This document shows, one piece after another, positions 1 to 8,942 of a stretch of 64,000 bases of DNA. A program made the translations under genes and the position numbers. Every line of letters starts with the position of its first letter. Position 1 is the stretch's first letter. The stretch is from Igneacidithiobacillus copahuensis (lineage in GTDB: Bacteria > Pseudomonadota > Gammaproteobacteria > Acidithiobacillales > Acidithiobacillaceae). Location: the NCBI RefSeq assembly GCF_018854015.1, contig NZ_JAAXYO010000048.1, positions 41,133 through 105,132 of the forward strand. The letters are read 5' to 3'. The notes under the pieces were generated by a model. The model made no database searches, was not told the DNA's origin, and saw only the letters and a program-made list of their open reading frames with translations.

Positions 1-199
1 ACCAGACCGCACCACTAAGCAGCAGGAAGGCGATCAGCAGCAACCAGATCCAGCCATGACCAGATCGGCGCGGGACGGGGGCGATGTCGACATCGTCATC
101 CGTTTCTGCCGCTAGCGGAGCGGGCTGCGCGCGCGGAATGGGAGGGCGATGCTCTTCTGCTGGCGGCTGGCGGCTGCTATGGCCCTTGTAGTCACGCAT
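1..199 (-). CDS. SPOR-domain-type membrane protein, N-terminal part (cut by window edge)
   Basis: The minus-strand frame opens with ATG at 199, six bases after the argS stop, and runs off the window. The visible 66 residues are a short polar cytoplasmic stretch starting MRDYKGHSSRQ, a Pro/Ala-rich acidic segment, and one transmembrane helix (around residues 53-66, GWIWLLLIAFLLL). This layout, and the position just downstream of argS, match the DedD/FtsN-like SPOR proteins that follow argS in many gammaproteobacteria and bind denuded septal peptidoglycan. The SPOR domain itself would lie outside the window, so the family call rests on the N-terminus and synteny. Confidence 0.6.
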   Translation of the reverse strand, partial: MRDYKGHSSRQPPAEEHRPPIPRAQPAPLAAETDDDVDIAPVPRRSGHGWIWLLLIAFLLLSGAVW

Positions 200-205
200 T
201 GTCGA

Positions 206-1948
206 TTACATCTTCTCCGGCGCCGAAACCCCGAGCAGGGCCAGACCATTTGCGAGGGTCTGTGCGACCGCGTCGGCAAGACTCAGGCGCGCGAACCGCA
301 GCGCATCCTCTTCCACCAGGACGCGGGTAGCGTTGTAGTAGGTATGAAAACTTGCCGCTAACTCTTTGAGATAGAAAGCGATCTGATGCGGCTCGCGAGC
401 CCGGGCCGCAGCGGCCACCTGCTCGGGAAAACGCCAGAGCCGATCCGCAAGCTCCAGTTCGCGTGGGTCCGCAAGACAGGCCAGATCGGGACACTGGGTG
501 GGCAAAGACAGCCCTCGTTCCAGCGCCTGGCGCCGCAAGGAATGTACCCGCGCATGGGCATACTGAATGTAAAAAACCGGATTTTCCTCGGAGTGCTTGG
601 TCGCCAGCTCCAGATCGAAATCCAGGTGCTGATCGGCGCGCCGCAGTACGTAGAAAAACCGTGCCGCATCATTTCCCACTTCTTCGCGCAACTGGCGCAG
701 GGTGACGAACTCGCCAGCGCGGGTGGACATCGATACCTTTTCCGTACCGCGATAGAGAATGGCGAACTGTACCAACAATACTTCGAGGGCGTTCGCATCC
801 GCGCCGAGGGCCTGCAAACTCGCTCGCACACGCGGGATATAGCCGTGGTGGTCGGCACCCCACATATCGATGAGCTGGGAGAAACCGCGCGTGCCCTTTT
901 CAAAGTGATAGGCAACATCGGAGGCAAAATAAGTATAAGCGCCATTTTCCCGTTGCAGTACCCGGTCCTTGTCATCACCGAAATCGGTAGAACGAAACCA
1001 CAGGGCGCCCTCGGCACGGTAGCAGTGTCCACCCTCTTCCAGCCGCGCAATCGCGCGCTCCACCGCGCCCTGCTCCATGAGGGAACGCTCGGAATACCAA
1101 TTCTGGTAGACGACACCGAACTCGGCGAGATCGTCGCGAATGTCCGCGAGGATTTCCTGCAGGCCTGCAGCATGCAATCTTCCATAGGCTGCAGCCCCCA
1201 AAACATCCTTCAAATGGGCAATCAGCTGGTCGATGGCCGCGTCGCCATCGGTAATGGCGGACAGATCGGGCATGTTCTTGGACGCAAATGCCAAGGCACC
1301 GCCCTCCCTCGCCAAAAGATGCGCGGCGATCTCGCGGACATAGTCGCCCCGGTAGGCACTCTGCGGGAAATCCCAGGGCAGGCCATGACCTGCAGCCTCG
1401 AGGTAACGCAGATAGACACTGGCGGCAAGGATATCCATCTGCCGTCCGGCGTCGTTGACGTAGTACTCGCAAAAGACGTCATAACCGCAAAAACGCAGGA
1501 TCTCTGCCAAACTGGCTCCGTAGGCGGCGCCCCGACCGTGCCCGACGTGCAAAGGGCCGGTAGGATTGGCGGAGACGAATTCCAGATGTAAGCGCTGGCC
1601 GCTACCCAGATTCTGTCGCCCGAAATCCCGCCCCTGCTCCAGTACCTCAGCAATTACGGCGTGGAAAGCAGCTGGCCGCAGAAAAAAATTGAGGAAGCCC
1701 GGGCCCGCAATCTCCACCCGCTCGATCCAGGGCGACTCGGGTAGGGCGCCGAGAATACTAGTGGCGAGATCGCGGGGCTTTTTGCCCACGCCCTTGGCAA
1801 GGAGCAGCGCGACATTGCTGGCTAGGTGACCATGCTCCGCCTGGCGCGGACGGTCGAAGTCCAATTGGGTAGGGACATCCTGTAGCAAGCCTTGCTGCTG
1901 CAGGGCCTGCAAGGCCAGCAAAAGGGGTTCGGCAACGAAGTTTTTCAC
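206..1948 (-). CDS. argS: Arginyl-tRNA synthetase
   Basis: Class I aminoacyl-tRNA synthetase that charges tRNA-Arg in the cytoplasm. The 580-residue protein has the Arg-specific N-terminal domain, a HIGH-like motif (GPLHVGHGRG, about residue 120), the catalytic Rossmann fold, a KMSKS-like loop (KVSMSTRAG, about residue 370) and the C-terminal alpha-helical anticodon-binding domain ending in LLGVSAPEKM. Length is normal for ArgS. A TTG at 1966 gives a longer frame but has no ribosome-binding site. The GTG at 1948 has AAGG eight bases upstream and yields the usual VKNFVAEPL start, so I prefer it. It is followed after six bases by the SPOR-type gene, suggesting cotranscription. Confidence 0.95.
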   Translation of the reverse strand: MKNFVAEPLLLALQALQQQGLLQDVPTQLDFDRPRQAEHGHLASNVALLLAKGVGKKPRDLATSILGALPESPWIERVEIAGPGFLNFFLRPAAFHAVIAEVLEQGRDFGRQNLGSGQRLHLEFVSANPTGPLHVGHGRGAAYGASLAEILRFCGYDVFCEYYVNDAGRQMDILAASVYLRYLEAAGHGLPWDFPQSAYRGDYVREIAAHLLAREGGALAFASKNMPDLSAITDGDAAIDQLIAHLKDVLGAAAYGRLHAAGLQEILADIRDDLAEFGVVYQNWYSERSLMEQGAVERAIARLEEGGHCYRAEGALWFRSTDFGDDKDRVLQRENGAYTYFASDVAYHFEKGTRGFSQLIDMWGADHHGYIPRVRASLQALGADANALEVLLVQFAILYRGTEKVSMSTRAGEFVTLRQLREEVGNDAARFFYVLRRADQHLDFDLELATKHSEENPVFYIQYAHARVHSLRRQALERGLSLPTQCPDLACLADPRELELADRLWRFPEQVAAAARAREPHQIAFYLKELAASFHTYYNATRVLVEEDALRFARLSLADAVAQTLANGLALLGVSAPEKM

Positions 1949-2051
1949 AAAACAAACCTTGAGCAAAAGGAATTTTTGCTGCAGTGTACTCCAAGCTGCC
2001 CCTTTCGTCAGGGGCTACGGGCTATTTGGGGAATGCTGTGAGAACGTACCT

Positions 2052-2957
2052 GTGAAACAACTGGAAGGCATCTGGACCTGGTTCCTCTCGCCAATCCATT
2101 TCCCGGGCGGCATTGCCATCGAACCGGTGCGGATTGTTGAACTCATCATCGTTCTGATCTTCCTGTGGTGGGGTGCGCGTTGGTTGCGCAAAGCGACCCG
2201 TATTCTGCTCAGTCGGCGTCTCGATCCCTCTTTGGCCTATGCCATCTCCCGCATCGGCTACTACTTCGTTCTCGCCTTCGGCGTCCTGATTGCCCTGCAG
2301 AGCATGGGTGTCAACCTGAGCAGCCTATCGATCCTGGGCGGCGTGGTCGGCGTCGGGCTGGGTTTCGGTCTGCAAAATATCTTCAGCAATTTCGCCTCCG
2401 GCCTCATTATCCTCATCGAGCAGAGCATCAAGGTCGGCGATTACATCCAGCTCAAGGAAAATGGCCTACACGGCGCGGTGGTCCATCTGGGGGTGCGCTA
2501 CACCCAGGTGCGTACCAATGACAACGTCGATATTCTGGTACCCAATTCCCAGTTCATCAACGGCGAGGTCATCAATTGGAGCCTCAGCGACAATACCATG
2601 CGCCTGCACATCCCCTTCCGCGTCCCCTATGGCACCAACCGCGAGGCGCTGCGCGAACTGGTCATTGCTGCCGCGCACCAGTCGGAGCATACCCTGGATG
2701 TGGACGGTAAAAAGCCGAATCTATGGATCAGCGCCTTTGGTGAGGCAGGCTATGATTGCGAGATGATCGTTTGGGTCGCGCGCAATGCCCTGATGCGCCC
2801 CGGCGGCACCCGCGCCGAATACCATTGGTTACTGGCCGAGGCACTGGAGAAGGCAGGCATCGAGATTCCACGTCCGCGTCAGGAGATCAGCTTTGCTCGA
2901 TCTGATACTGCCAAGGTCTACGCCGAAGAGCTTTCCCGCTCCACTTCTTCGACATAG
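2052..2957 (+). CDS. mscS: Small-conductance mechanosensitive channel, MscS family
   Basis: Inner-membrane tension-gated channel that releases solutes on hypo-osmotic shock. The 301-residue protein has three transmembrane segments within the first 125 residues. The pore-lining TM3 is Gly/Ala-rich (GGVVGVGLGFGLQNIFSNF) and is followed by FASGLIILIEQSIKVGDYI and the beta domain (VPNSQFINGEVINWS). The GTG at 2052 is chosen because sequence upstream of it (to 1959) encodes an unlikely Cys-rich tail that runs into the argS promoter region. The gene is divergent from argS, and its 3' end overlaps the convergent MFS gene by 40 bases. Confidence 0.9.
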   Translation: MKQLEGIWTWFLSPIHFPGGIAIEPVRIVELIIVLIFLWWGARWLRKATRILLSRRLDPSLAYAISRIGYYFVLAFGVLIALQSMGVNLSSLSILGGVVGVGLGFGLQNIFSNFASGLIILIEQSIKVGDYIQLKENGLHGAVVHLGVRYTQVRTNDNVDILVPNSQFINGEVINWSLSDNTMRLHIPFRVPYGTNREALRELVIAAAHQSEHTLDVDGKKPNLWISAFGEAGYDCEMIVWVARNALMRPGGTRAEYHWLLAEALEKAGIEIPRPRQEISFARSDTAKVYAEELSRSTSST

Positions 2958-4423
2958 CTGTTTGCGGCGGTAGCTGCCAGCCGCCGTGGGGAGATGAGGA
3001 AGAGGTAGGCCACTGCCGCAGCGGCCAGGGCGATCCACATCGACAGGCGCAGCAGATTGTCGAGACTCAAGGTGGCAGTCAGGCTCTGTAAATGCTGAAC
3101 GAGCACTGGCAAGGGCAGGCCCGGCAAGGGCTGCACGTCGGCGCGCATATTGGACTGTGCCAGGGCCGTGCCACGGGTCCAAAAGACCTCCAGCAGGGTC
3201 ACGCCGATATTGGCACTGAAGACGCGAATGAAGTTGCTAGTGGTGCTGGCGGCGGGAATTTCTTCTTTTTCCACTCCAGAGAGAATGAGGAGAGTGAGGG
3301 GCACGAAAAGCGCGCCAACGCCCAGGCCGAGCAGAAAGACGGGCCAGAAGAGATCACCCAGACTCATCATCGGACTGAGATAGGCGGTGCCGTAGGCAAG
3401 GGCAAAAAGCAGAAAACAGGCGCTGGCCAGACGCCGCAGCCCCAACAGCCCATGCAAGCGATCCATCAGGATCGAGAGGGGTACCGCGGCGAGACCGATG
3501 GGAATGAGGATACTACTGCCCCACCAGCCATTGAAGCCGAGGTTTTCCTCCGCCCAGAGCGGCAGCAAGGATGCCCAGCCCATGAACAGTGCCCAACCGA
3601 GGCAGAGCAAAAGCAGGCCAAGCCAATAATTACGCTGGCGCAGATAGTGAAAACGCAGGAGGGGATGGCGAGCAGTCGCTTCGCGCCAGGCGAAGAGAGA
3701 AAGGAAGGCAATAGCCATCAGACTGGTGCGCAAGATGAAACGCGAATGCCACCAGCCGTATTGCTCGCCATTGTCGAGAACGATCTGCAAGGCCATCAGA
3801 CCGGCATAGAGAAGGAGAAAGCCGGGAAGATCGAAGCCTGGCGGTCGTGGTCCGCGCTCTTCGCGAATCTGTCCACTGCCGATCCAGGCGGCGAGGAGCC
3901 AAAAGGGGACCGACAGAGCAAAGATCCAACGATAACCCGAGGTGACCGCGAAATAACCGCCAAGGGCCGGCCCGATAAAAAAGGGCACCAGCATGGCGTT
4001 ACTCCACAACACCATAACCAGCCCGTGCTGCGTTGCCGGGCTGGCCCGCAGAAACAAGCTTTGGCTGAGGGGCACCAGCAAACCCGCCGCCATCCCTTCC
4101 ATCGCGCGGCTGAGGAGCAAAATCCAGAGGTTGCCGGTACTGGCGCTGATCACGCTGCCCAGGGTGGCCAGAGAACAAGCGCCCAGAAATACCTGCCGCG
4201 CGCCAAAACGGGCATGGGTCCACGGCATCAGGGTAATGCCCACCGACCAGTTGACAATGAAATACGTCAGCGCCCACAGCGCGTGGTCGCTGCTGGTAGC
4301 AACACCGCCGGCAATATAGGGAAAGATGCCTTGCACCGCAGCGCCGTCGAAAGACCCCATTGCAAGCCCCAGGCCCACACCGAGAAACAACATCCACGGC
4401 ATTGTCTCGCTGCGCTGCGTCAT
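2918..4423 (-). CDS. MFS multidrug efflux transporter, DHA2 (EmrB/QacA-like) family
   Basis: Proton-driven drug or metabolite exporter of the inner membrane. The 501-residue protein has about 14 hydrophobic segments, as in the DHA2 subfamily, and an EmrB-like N-terminus (GSFDGAAVQGIFPYIAGGV, then HARFGARQVF as motif A). No EmrA-type membrane-fusion partner lies nearby, so it may act alone. The start at 4423 follows GGGGAGAG; an upstream in-frame ATG at 4450 lacks a comparable site. It is divergent from a LysR regulator (4514), the usual arrangement of a pump controlled by its neighbour. Substrate cannot be told. Confidence 0.85.
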   Translation of the reverse strand: MTQRSETMPWMLFLGVGLGLAMGSFDGAAVQGIFPYIAGGVATSSDHALWALTYFIVNWSVGITLMPWTHARFGARQVFLGACSLATLGSVISASTGNLWILLLSRAMEGMAAGLLVPLSQSLFLRASPATQHGLVMVLWSNAMLVPFFIGPALGGYFAVTSGYRWIFALSVPFWLLAAWIGSGQIREERGPRPPGFDLPGFLLLYAGLMALQIVLDNGEQYGWWHSRFILRTSLMAIAFLSLFAWREATARHPLLRFHYLRQRNYWLGLLLLCLGWALFMGWASLLPLWAEENLGFNGWWGSSILIPIGLAAVPLSILMDRLHGLLGLRRLASACFLLFALAYGTAYLSPMMSLGDLFWPVFLLGLGVGALFVPLTLLILSGVEKEEIPAASTTSNFIRVFSANIGVTLLEVFWTRGTALAQSNMRADVQPLPGLPLPVLVQHLQSLTATLSLDNLLRLSMWIALAAAAVAYLFLISPRRLAATAANSYVEEVERESSSA

Positions 4424-4469
4424 CGCTCTCCCCAAAACTGGTCTAGGCAACGGTAGCGCTGCGTCTTAT

Positions 4470-4480
4470 ATTGGTCCAAT
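4470..4480. promoter_or_regulatory. Candidate LysR operator between pump and regulator
   Basis: The 90-base gap between the divergent MFS and LysR genes contains a perfect inverted repeat with 5-base arms, ATTGG-T-CCAAT. It contains a T-N9-A core, close to the T-N11-A type sites bound by LysR proteins. The position suits a shared operator, but the repeat is short and unproven. Confidence 0.4.
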
Positions 4481-4513
4481 GGAATTGTTTTGCGTTATTG
4501 ATCGGGATTTTCA

Positions 4514-5455
4514 ATGAAAATATCCCCAGAAGATCTGCTGAGTTTTCTCGAGGTAGCAGAACAAGGCGGTGTTGCGCAAGCCAGCGAGCGACTACATCGC
4601 AGTCAACCGACCATCTCCGGCCGCCTGCAACGGCTCCAGCACATTGTCGGTGAGCCCCTGTATCTGCGTGAGGGACGGGGCATTCGCCTCAGCCCCGCGG
4701 GTGAGGCGCTGGTTCCCCTCCTGCGCAGTCTGCGCGGCGACCTGCAGCGTATCGAGGACTGGGTCAGCCGCCGCCAACAACAGCAGGAAGGCCAGCTCCG
4801 CATTGCTGCCAGCAGTACCGTCGCCAACTATTTTTTGATGGAACACCTGGCGCGCTTTCGCAGTCTCTACCCCGGTGTCGAGCTCCGTCTGCAGACCGGA
4901 TCCCTGGCCTGGGAAGACTGGAACTGGAAGGATTGGGATCTGCTCTTTACCGAAGAGGCCATAGCACCAGAGCAGCTACCCGAAGACTTCTGCCAGAGTC
5001 CCTGGCGCGAGGACGAACTGGTGGCGATCCTACCCTTGCAACACCCTTGGGTGCTGGCGGGAAAACAAAGTGCCACCTGGACCGAGATCTTGCAGGAACC
5101 CATTGTCTGGCGCGAGCCACATTCCGGCATTCGCCGGCGCGTTGCGGCGGCGTTGCGCGCCGCTGGGCTCAAACCCACGTACACGGTCGAGGTCACGGGG
5201 GTGGAGGCGCTGCGCGAGGCCGTAGCCGCCGGTCTCGGCATTGGTTTTGCCTCGGTCGAGGCCCTGGATAAGGTACGTTGGCCCTTGGCCTCCCTGCGTC
5301 TGGAACCTCCGCGCGGGTTATTCTGGACCTTGTATCTGGTACATCCGCAGCTGGTCTTTGCCTCGCATGCCCTGCGCGCCTTTCTCCAGCTGCTTGCGCC
5401 GGCGGGCGTCGCTCACTGCGACGCTTCGTCGACGAGGAGCAGGCAGGCGCCGTAG
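4514..5455 (+). CDS. LysR-family transcriptional regulator
   Basis: The 313-residue protein has an N-terminal winged helix-turn-helix (residues about 3-62, with VAQASERLHRSQPTISGRL as the recognition region), a linker helix, and a periplasmic-binding-protein-like effector domain (residues about 92-295). It resembles the NhaR branch of LysR proteins in its N-terminus (LLSFLEVAEQGGVAQAS), which makes a role in ion or pump control plausible; that is inference. It is divergent from the DHA2 pump at 2918-4423, its probable target. The 3' end overlaps the convergent prmB by 43 bases. Confidence 0.88.
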   Translation: MKISPEDLLSFLEVAEQGGVAQASERLHRSQPTISGRLQRLQHIVGEPLYLREGRGIRLSPAGEALVPLLRSLRGDLQRIEDWVSRRQQQQEGQLRIAASSTVANYFLMEHLARFRSLYPGVELRLQTGSLAWEDWNWKDWDLLFTEEAIAPEQLPEDFCQSPWREDELVAILPLQHPWVLAGKQSATWTEILQEPIVWREPHSGIRRRVAAALRAAGLKPTYTVEVTGVEALREAVAAGLGIGFASVEALDKVRWPLASLRLEPPRGLFWTLYLVHPQLVFASHALRAFLQLLAPAGVAHCDASSTRSRQAP

Positions 5456-6318
5456 CCGCCCGCCGGATGTTCCAGCCAAATCAGGGGAAGATCCGGATAT
5501 TGGCTCAGCAAAGCCTCCTCCGCATCGCCGGTCTCCAGGGCCAGAATCCCGCCGGGGCGCAGATGGGCTGGCGCTTCTCGCAGTATGGGCAACAGGCAAT
5601 CCAGACCGTCGTCGCCAGCGGCCAGGGCCAGCCGGGGCTCATGGCGATATTCCGGCGGCAGTTCTGCCATGGCCGCGGCATCGACATAGGGTGGATTGCT
5701 GACGATCAGGTCGTAGCGCCGCTCCGCCAGCGCGCTAAAAAGATCGGACTGCTGCAGCTGTACCCGCGCGGACAGACCATGCAACGCGACATTGTGCCTG
5801 GCCACCTCCAGGGCAGCGGGGGAAATATCGACGGCATCGACTTGTGCCTCGGGAAAGCGCTGCGCCAGGGCAACGGCCATGCAGCCGGAGCCGGTGCCGA
5901 TCTCCAGAATCCGCCCTACCCGCTCCGCCTGCAGCCAGGGAGCAAAGCCTTCCTCGATAAACGGTTCGAGCAGGCTGCGCGGGATCAGGACCCGTTCATC
6001 GACAAAAAAGCGCAGACCGGCAAACCAGGCCTCCTGCAGGATGTACGCCGTGGGCCGGCGCAGGATCTCCCGCTGATAGAGGGCATCGAGTACCGCGTCG
6101 CGCTCGCTGGCGGTGAGCCTGGCTGCCCGCATCTCCGGGAGCTCCTCCGGCTCCAGGGCCAGGCGCCGGGCGACCAGGGCAGCGGCCTCGGCCTGCGGGG
6201 TCTGGTACCCCTGACTGCAATCGATGCCCGCCCGCGAGAAGCGGCTCTGCCCATAGCGCCAGAAATCCTCGATACTCTCCAACCCTGCTGCGAGTTCCCG
6301 ATATTGCTGCCAACGCAT
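5413..6318 (-). CDS. prmB: Ribosomal protein L3 glutamine N5-methyltransferase
   Basis: S-adenosylmethionine-dependent enzyme that methylates a glutamine of ribosomal protein L3. The 301-residue protein has the N-terminal helical domain with IEDFWRYGQSRFSRAGI (characteristic of PrmB), the SAM-binding motif ILEIGTGSGCMAVALA (about residue 140) and the catalytic NPPY motif (SNPPYVDAAAM, about residue 208) that holds the target glutamine. PrmB rather than PrmC is indicated by the N-terminus. The upstream exonuclease gene at 6328 ends nine bases before it, so the two are probably cotranscribed. Confidence 0.9.
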   Translation of the reverse strand: MRWQQYRELAAGLESIEDFWRYGQSRFSRAGIDCSQGYQTPQAEAAALVARRLALEPEELPEMRAARLTASERDAVLDALYQREILRRPTAYILQEAWFAGLRFFVDERVLIPRSLLEPFIEEGFAPWLQAERVGRILEIGTGSGCMAVALAQRFPEAQVDAVDISPAALEVARHNVALHGLSARVQLQQSDLFSALAERRYDLIVSNPPYVDAAAMAELPPEYRHEPRLALAAGDDGLDCLLPILREAPAHLRPGGILALETGDAEEALLSQYPDLPLIWLEHPAGGYGACLLLVDEASQ

Positions 6319-6327
6319 GGCGTTCTC

Positions 6328-7089
6328 CTAGTCGATTTCCAGCCAGACCGGGCAGTGGTCCGAACCCAGGACCTCCGCAGCGATTCCAGCGCCGCGCATG
6401 CGCGGCAACAGGCTGCGATGTACCCAAAAGTAGTCCAGGCGCCAGCCGACATTCCGCTCCCGCGCCGCGGTACGCTGACTCCACCAGGAGTAGCACTGCG
6501 TTTCCGGATGCAGGTAGCGAAAACTGTCCACCCACCCGGCGGCCTCCCAGCGATCGAGCCAGGCCCGCTCCTGCGGCAAGAAACCGGAAATTTTGGCATT
6601 CTCGGCGGGCCGGGCGAGATCGATGGGGTTATGGGCAGTGTTCACATCACCGCAAAATACCACCGGACGCCCAGCTGCCACCCGTGCCTCTATCTGGGCG
6701 AGGAAGTCGGCGTAAAAATCGAGCTTGTAGGCCAACCGTTCGGCGTCTTTTTTGCCATTGGGGAAATATATGTTGTAGAGATCGAAGTCGCCGCAGTCAT
6801 GGACCAAAACGCGCCCTTCCCGGTCATAGCGGGGATTCCCCAAGCCGCGCTGCAGCAAGGGGAAGTCGGCGCGGGCGAAGGTGGCAACACCGCTGTAGCC
6901 GGCACGCTCGGCGACAGCCCAGTCACCCCGATACCCCGGCAACTCACGCTCGTTTTCCGTGAGTCGTTCTGGATCTGCCTTGGTCTCCTGCACACAGAGA
7001 AGATCGGGTTGGCTTTCCGCGACCCAGTCCCGCAAGCCTTTACGCAAGGCCGCCCGCCAGCCGTTGACGTTCCAGCTATACAGGCGCAT
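6328..7089 (-). CDS. xthA: Exodeoxyribonuclease III, XthA type
   Basis: AP endonuclease and 3'-5' exonuclease of base-excision repair. The 253-residue protein shows the family landmarks: metal-binding YSWNVNGWRA and QETKAD at the N-terminus, FCGDVNTAHNPIDL in the middle, YSWWSQR, and the C-terminal GSDHCPVWLEI with the catalytic Asp-His pair. The start directly abuts the stop of the small gene 7090-7365 (TGA-ATG), showing translational coupling. A second paralogue lies only 1.9 kb away on the other strand. Confidence 0.92.
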   Translation of the reverse strand: MRLYSWNVNGWRAALRKGLRDWVAESQPDLLCVQETKADPERLTENERELPGYRGDWAVAERAGYSGVATFARADFPLLQRGLGNPRYDREGRVLVHDCGDFDLYNIYFPNGKKDAERLAYKLDFYADFLAQIEARVAAGRPVVFCGDVNTAHNPIDLARPAENAKISGFLPQERAWLDRWEAAGWVDSFRYLHPETQCYSWWSQRTAARERNVGWRLDYFWVHRSLLPRMRGAGIAAEVLGSDHCPVWLEID

Positions 7090-7365
7090 TCAGCGCTGTA
7101 CCCGCACGGCGAGAAATTCTCCGCGCTCCAGCACGCCCTGTAGCAACGCCCGGGCGTCTGTGGCCTCTGCCACCGCCGGCAATTCTGCCAACGTTTCGCG
7201 TGCGCCGCTGGGACTGATGACACCATGACGGAGGGCGAGCTGATAGAGCACCTGGATGGACAAGCGGTTACCGGGCCGCTGCGGCAGAGACAATTGTAAC
7301 TCTGCCTTGGGTCCGCCATAAAAATGCAGGGTGTGGATCTGATCGACTGGGGGCAACGGATTCAT
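7090..7365 (-). CDS. Conserved hypothetical protein, 91 aa
   Basis: I do not recognise a family. The protein is soluble, starting MNPLPPVDQIHTLHFYGGP, with a central amphipathic helix (LSIQVLYQLALRHGVISP) and a C-terminal helix (ARALLQGVLERGEFLAVRV). Its position supports a real gene: the ATG overlaps the rlmJ stop by four bases, and its own stop abuts the xthA start. It may be a small regulatory or accessory protein of this repair/rRNA-modification operon, but nothing in the sequence shows that. Confidence 0.6.
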   Translation of the reverse strand: MNPLPPVDQIHTLHFYGGPKAELQLSLPQRPGNRLSIQVLYQLALRHGVISPSGARETLAELPAVAEATDARALLQGVLERGEFLAVRVQR

Positions 7366-8228
7366 GTCCTTTTCTTTCCTGTGCTTTCACCTGGGGCGTG
7401 CAGACGACGGGCGACCTGCGGCAAGCCACGCAGCTGTACCGACCACTCCCCCTGCAGGGCAAGCAAGGGCCCCATACGACTCAAGGCCGCAGCCAGGGGC
7501 TCAACGAAACCCCACACCGGCCGCAGGATCAGGAGCCCGGAACCGCGCAGGCGCTCCTGCCCGGCGTCCGCTTCCCAGAGCAGCTCTACGCTCTGTAGTG
7601 CCGTCTGTGCCTGCAACTGCAACAGCAAACGCGAAATCTTACCGCGGATCTTGATAGGGTACCACACCAGAAAACTCGCCAGCGGCCAGTGCTGCAGCGC
7701 CGCAATCAAGGCTTCCGCCAATAACTCCCATTCCTTTGCCGCCTCGAAGGCGGGATCGACGAGGACCAGACCCCGCCCCGCCGCCGGCGGCGCCGGCCGA
7801 CGCAGGAACTGATAGGCGTCCTCCTGGAGAATGCTCGTCTGTCCCCGACCGACCAGCGCCTCGCGCAGCTCCTGCGCGATTTCCGGCACCTTTTCGAGCA
7901 GGAAGAGAGGGTCCTGGGGACGCAGCAGGCGGGCGGCGAGGAGCGGCGAGCCGAGATAGTGCTGCAACTCCTTGCCGGGATTGTCTGGCAGCAGGAGATC
8001 GAGCCAGGGACGCAACTCCGCCAGCTCCCGCCGCTGCGGCCAAAGCCGGTGGATGCCGTCCTTGGCCTCGCCCTCCGCAGACACGGCATAGCGACCAGCA
8101 CCAGCATGGGTATCGACAAAATACAGGGGCCGATCTTTCCGCAGCAGCTGCGTCAAGGCCAGCACCAGGGCCAGATGCTTCATACAATCGGCAGCATTGC
8201 CCGCATGAAATTGATGTCTATAGTTCAT
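7362..8228 (-). CDS. rlmJ: 23S rRNA (adenine-2030-N6)-methyltransferase
   Basis: SAM-dependent methylase of 23S rRNA. From the ATG at 8228 the protein is 288 residues and begins with the RlmJ signature MNYRHQFHAGNAADCMKH. The SAM-binding region includes FVDTHAGAGRY (about residue 38). The catalytic loop reads VDPAFE (residues 157-162), where the family normally has DPPY or DPPF. An upstream in-frame start at 8276 would add 16 atypical residues and is rejected. The gene overlaps the 91-aa gene by four bases and leads the rlmJ-hypothetical-xthA-prmB run. Confidence 0.9.
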   Translation of the reverse strand: MNYRHQFHAGNAADCMKHLALVLALTQLLRKDRPLYFVDTHAGAGRYAVSAEGEAKDGIHRLWPQRRELAELRPWLDLLLPDNPGKELQHYLGSPLLAARLLRPQDPLFLLEKVPEIAQELREALVGRGQTSILQEDAYQFLRRPAPPAAGRGLVLVDPAFEAAKEWELLAEALIAALQHWPLASFLVWYPIKIRGKISRLLLQLQAQTALQSVELLWEADAGQERLRGSGLLILRPVWGFVEPLAAALSRMGPLLALQGEWSVQLRGLPQVARRLHAPGESTGKKRT

Positions 8229-8338
8229 ACTGACGGATGGTGCGACATTCCTGTACGCGTGGGAAGGGCCGCGCACTTGGCTTGCTGGCGGGCATTGGTC
8301 ATCATAGGGTCAAGCCCATTGCGCAAAGGAACCCTGCC

Positions 8339-8932
8339 ATGCGACTCCTCAGCACGCCCACCAGCCCCTACGCCCGCAAGGTCCACATCGCCCTGCGGGA
8401 AAAGAATCTCCCATGCGAGATCGAAATTGTCGATCTGCGCGATCCGGAACATGCCGGCAAGGAACAAAATCCGCTGGGCAAGATCCCCATCCTGCTCTGC
8501 AACGACGGCGAGGCGATCTATGATTCCGCGGTCATTCTGCAGTACTTGGAGCTATTGCATCCGCAACCGCCCCTGCTCCCCAGCGATCCCATGGAGAAGA
8601 TCCGCTGCCTGCGCCTGGAGGCCCTGGCCGACGGTATCATGGACGCGACCATTGCCTGGGTGCAGGAGCATCGTCGCAGCAAGGATTGTCAGGATCCGGG
8701 TCTACTGAAGAAGCAGCGCGGCAAGGTACAGGATGGTCTCGCCTTTCTGCAGACGCAAAGCCGGGATTGGAGCCCGGACAGCCCTCTCGATCTGGGCCGA
8801 ATCGCGGCGATTGCTGCCATTGGCTACGTCGATCTGCGCGCCCCCGAGCTGCTCGTCCCCTATGCCGACCTGCACCGCTGGTATCAATCCCTGCGCGACC
8901 GCCCCAGTGTCGCCGAAACCACCCCACAATGA
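8339..8932 (+). CDS. Glutathione S-transferase family protein
   Basis: The 197-residue protein has an N-terminal thioredoxin-like domain (TPTSPYARKVHIALREKNL, then KIPILLCNDGEAIYDSAVI with the conserved glutathione-contacting Asp-Ser) and an all-helical C-terminal domain. It resembles the YibF-like single-domain GSTs of proteobacteria. The start at 8339 has AAAGGA eight bases upstream; sequence upstream to 8237 is open but has no support. It is followed ten bases later by the second exonuclease III gene, suggesting a stress/repair transcript running on to hemH and slyD. Confidence 0.85.
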   Translation: MRLLSTPTSPYARKVHIALREKNLPCEIEIVDLRDPEHAGKEQNPLGKIPILLCNDGEAIYDSAVILQYLELLHPQPPLLPSDPMEKIRCLRLEALADGIMDATIAWVQEHRRSKDCQDPGLLKKQRGKVQDGLAFLQTQSRDWSPDSPLDLGRIAAIAAIGYVDLRAPELLVPYADLHRWYQSLRDRPSVAETTPQ

Positions 8933-8942
8933 GCCTGTCCGC

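Noticed and set aside
3092..4456. 454-codon plus-strand open frame
   Set aside because: Antisense to the DHA2 transporter; Gln/Gly-rich artefact composition.
5278..7143. 621-codon plus-strand open frame
   Set aside because: It lies antisense to prmB and xthA, whose motifs are clear; high GC keeps such frames open.
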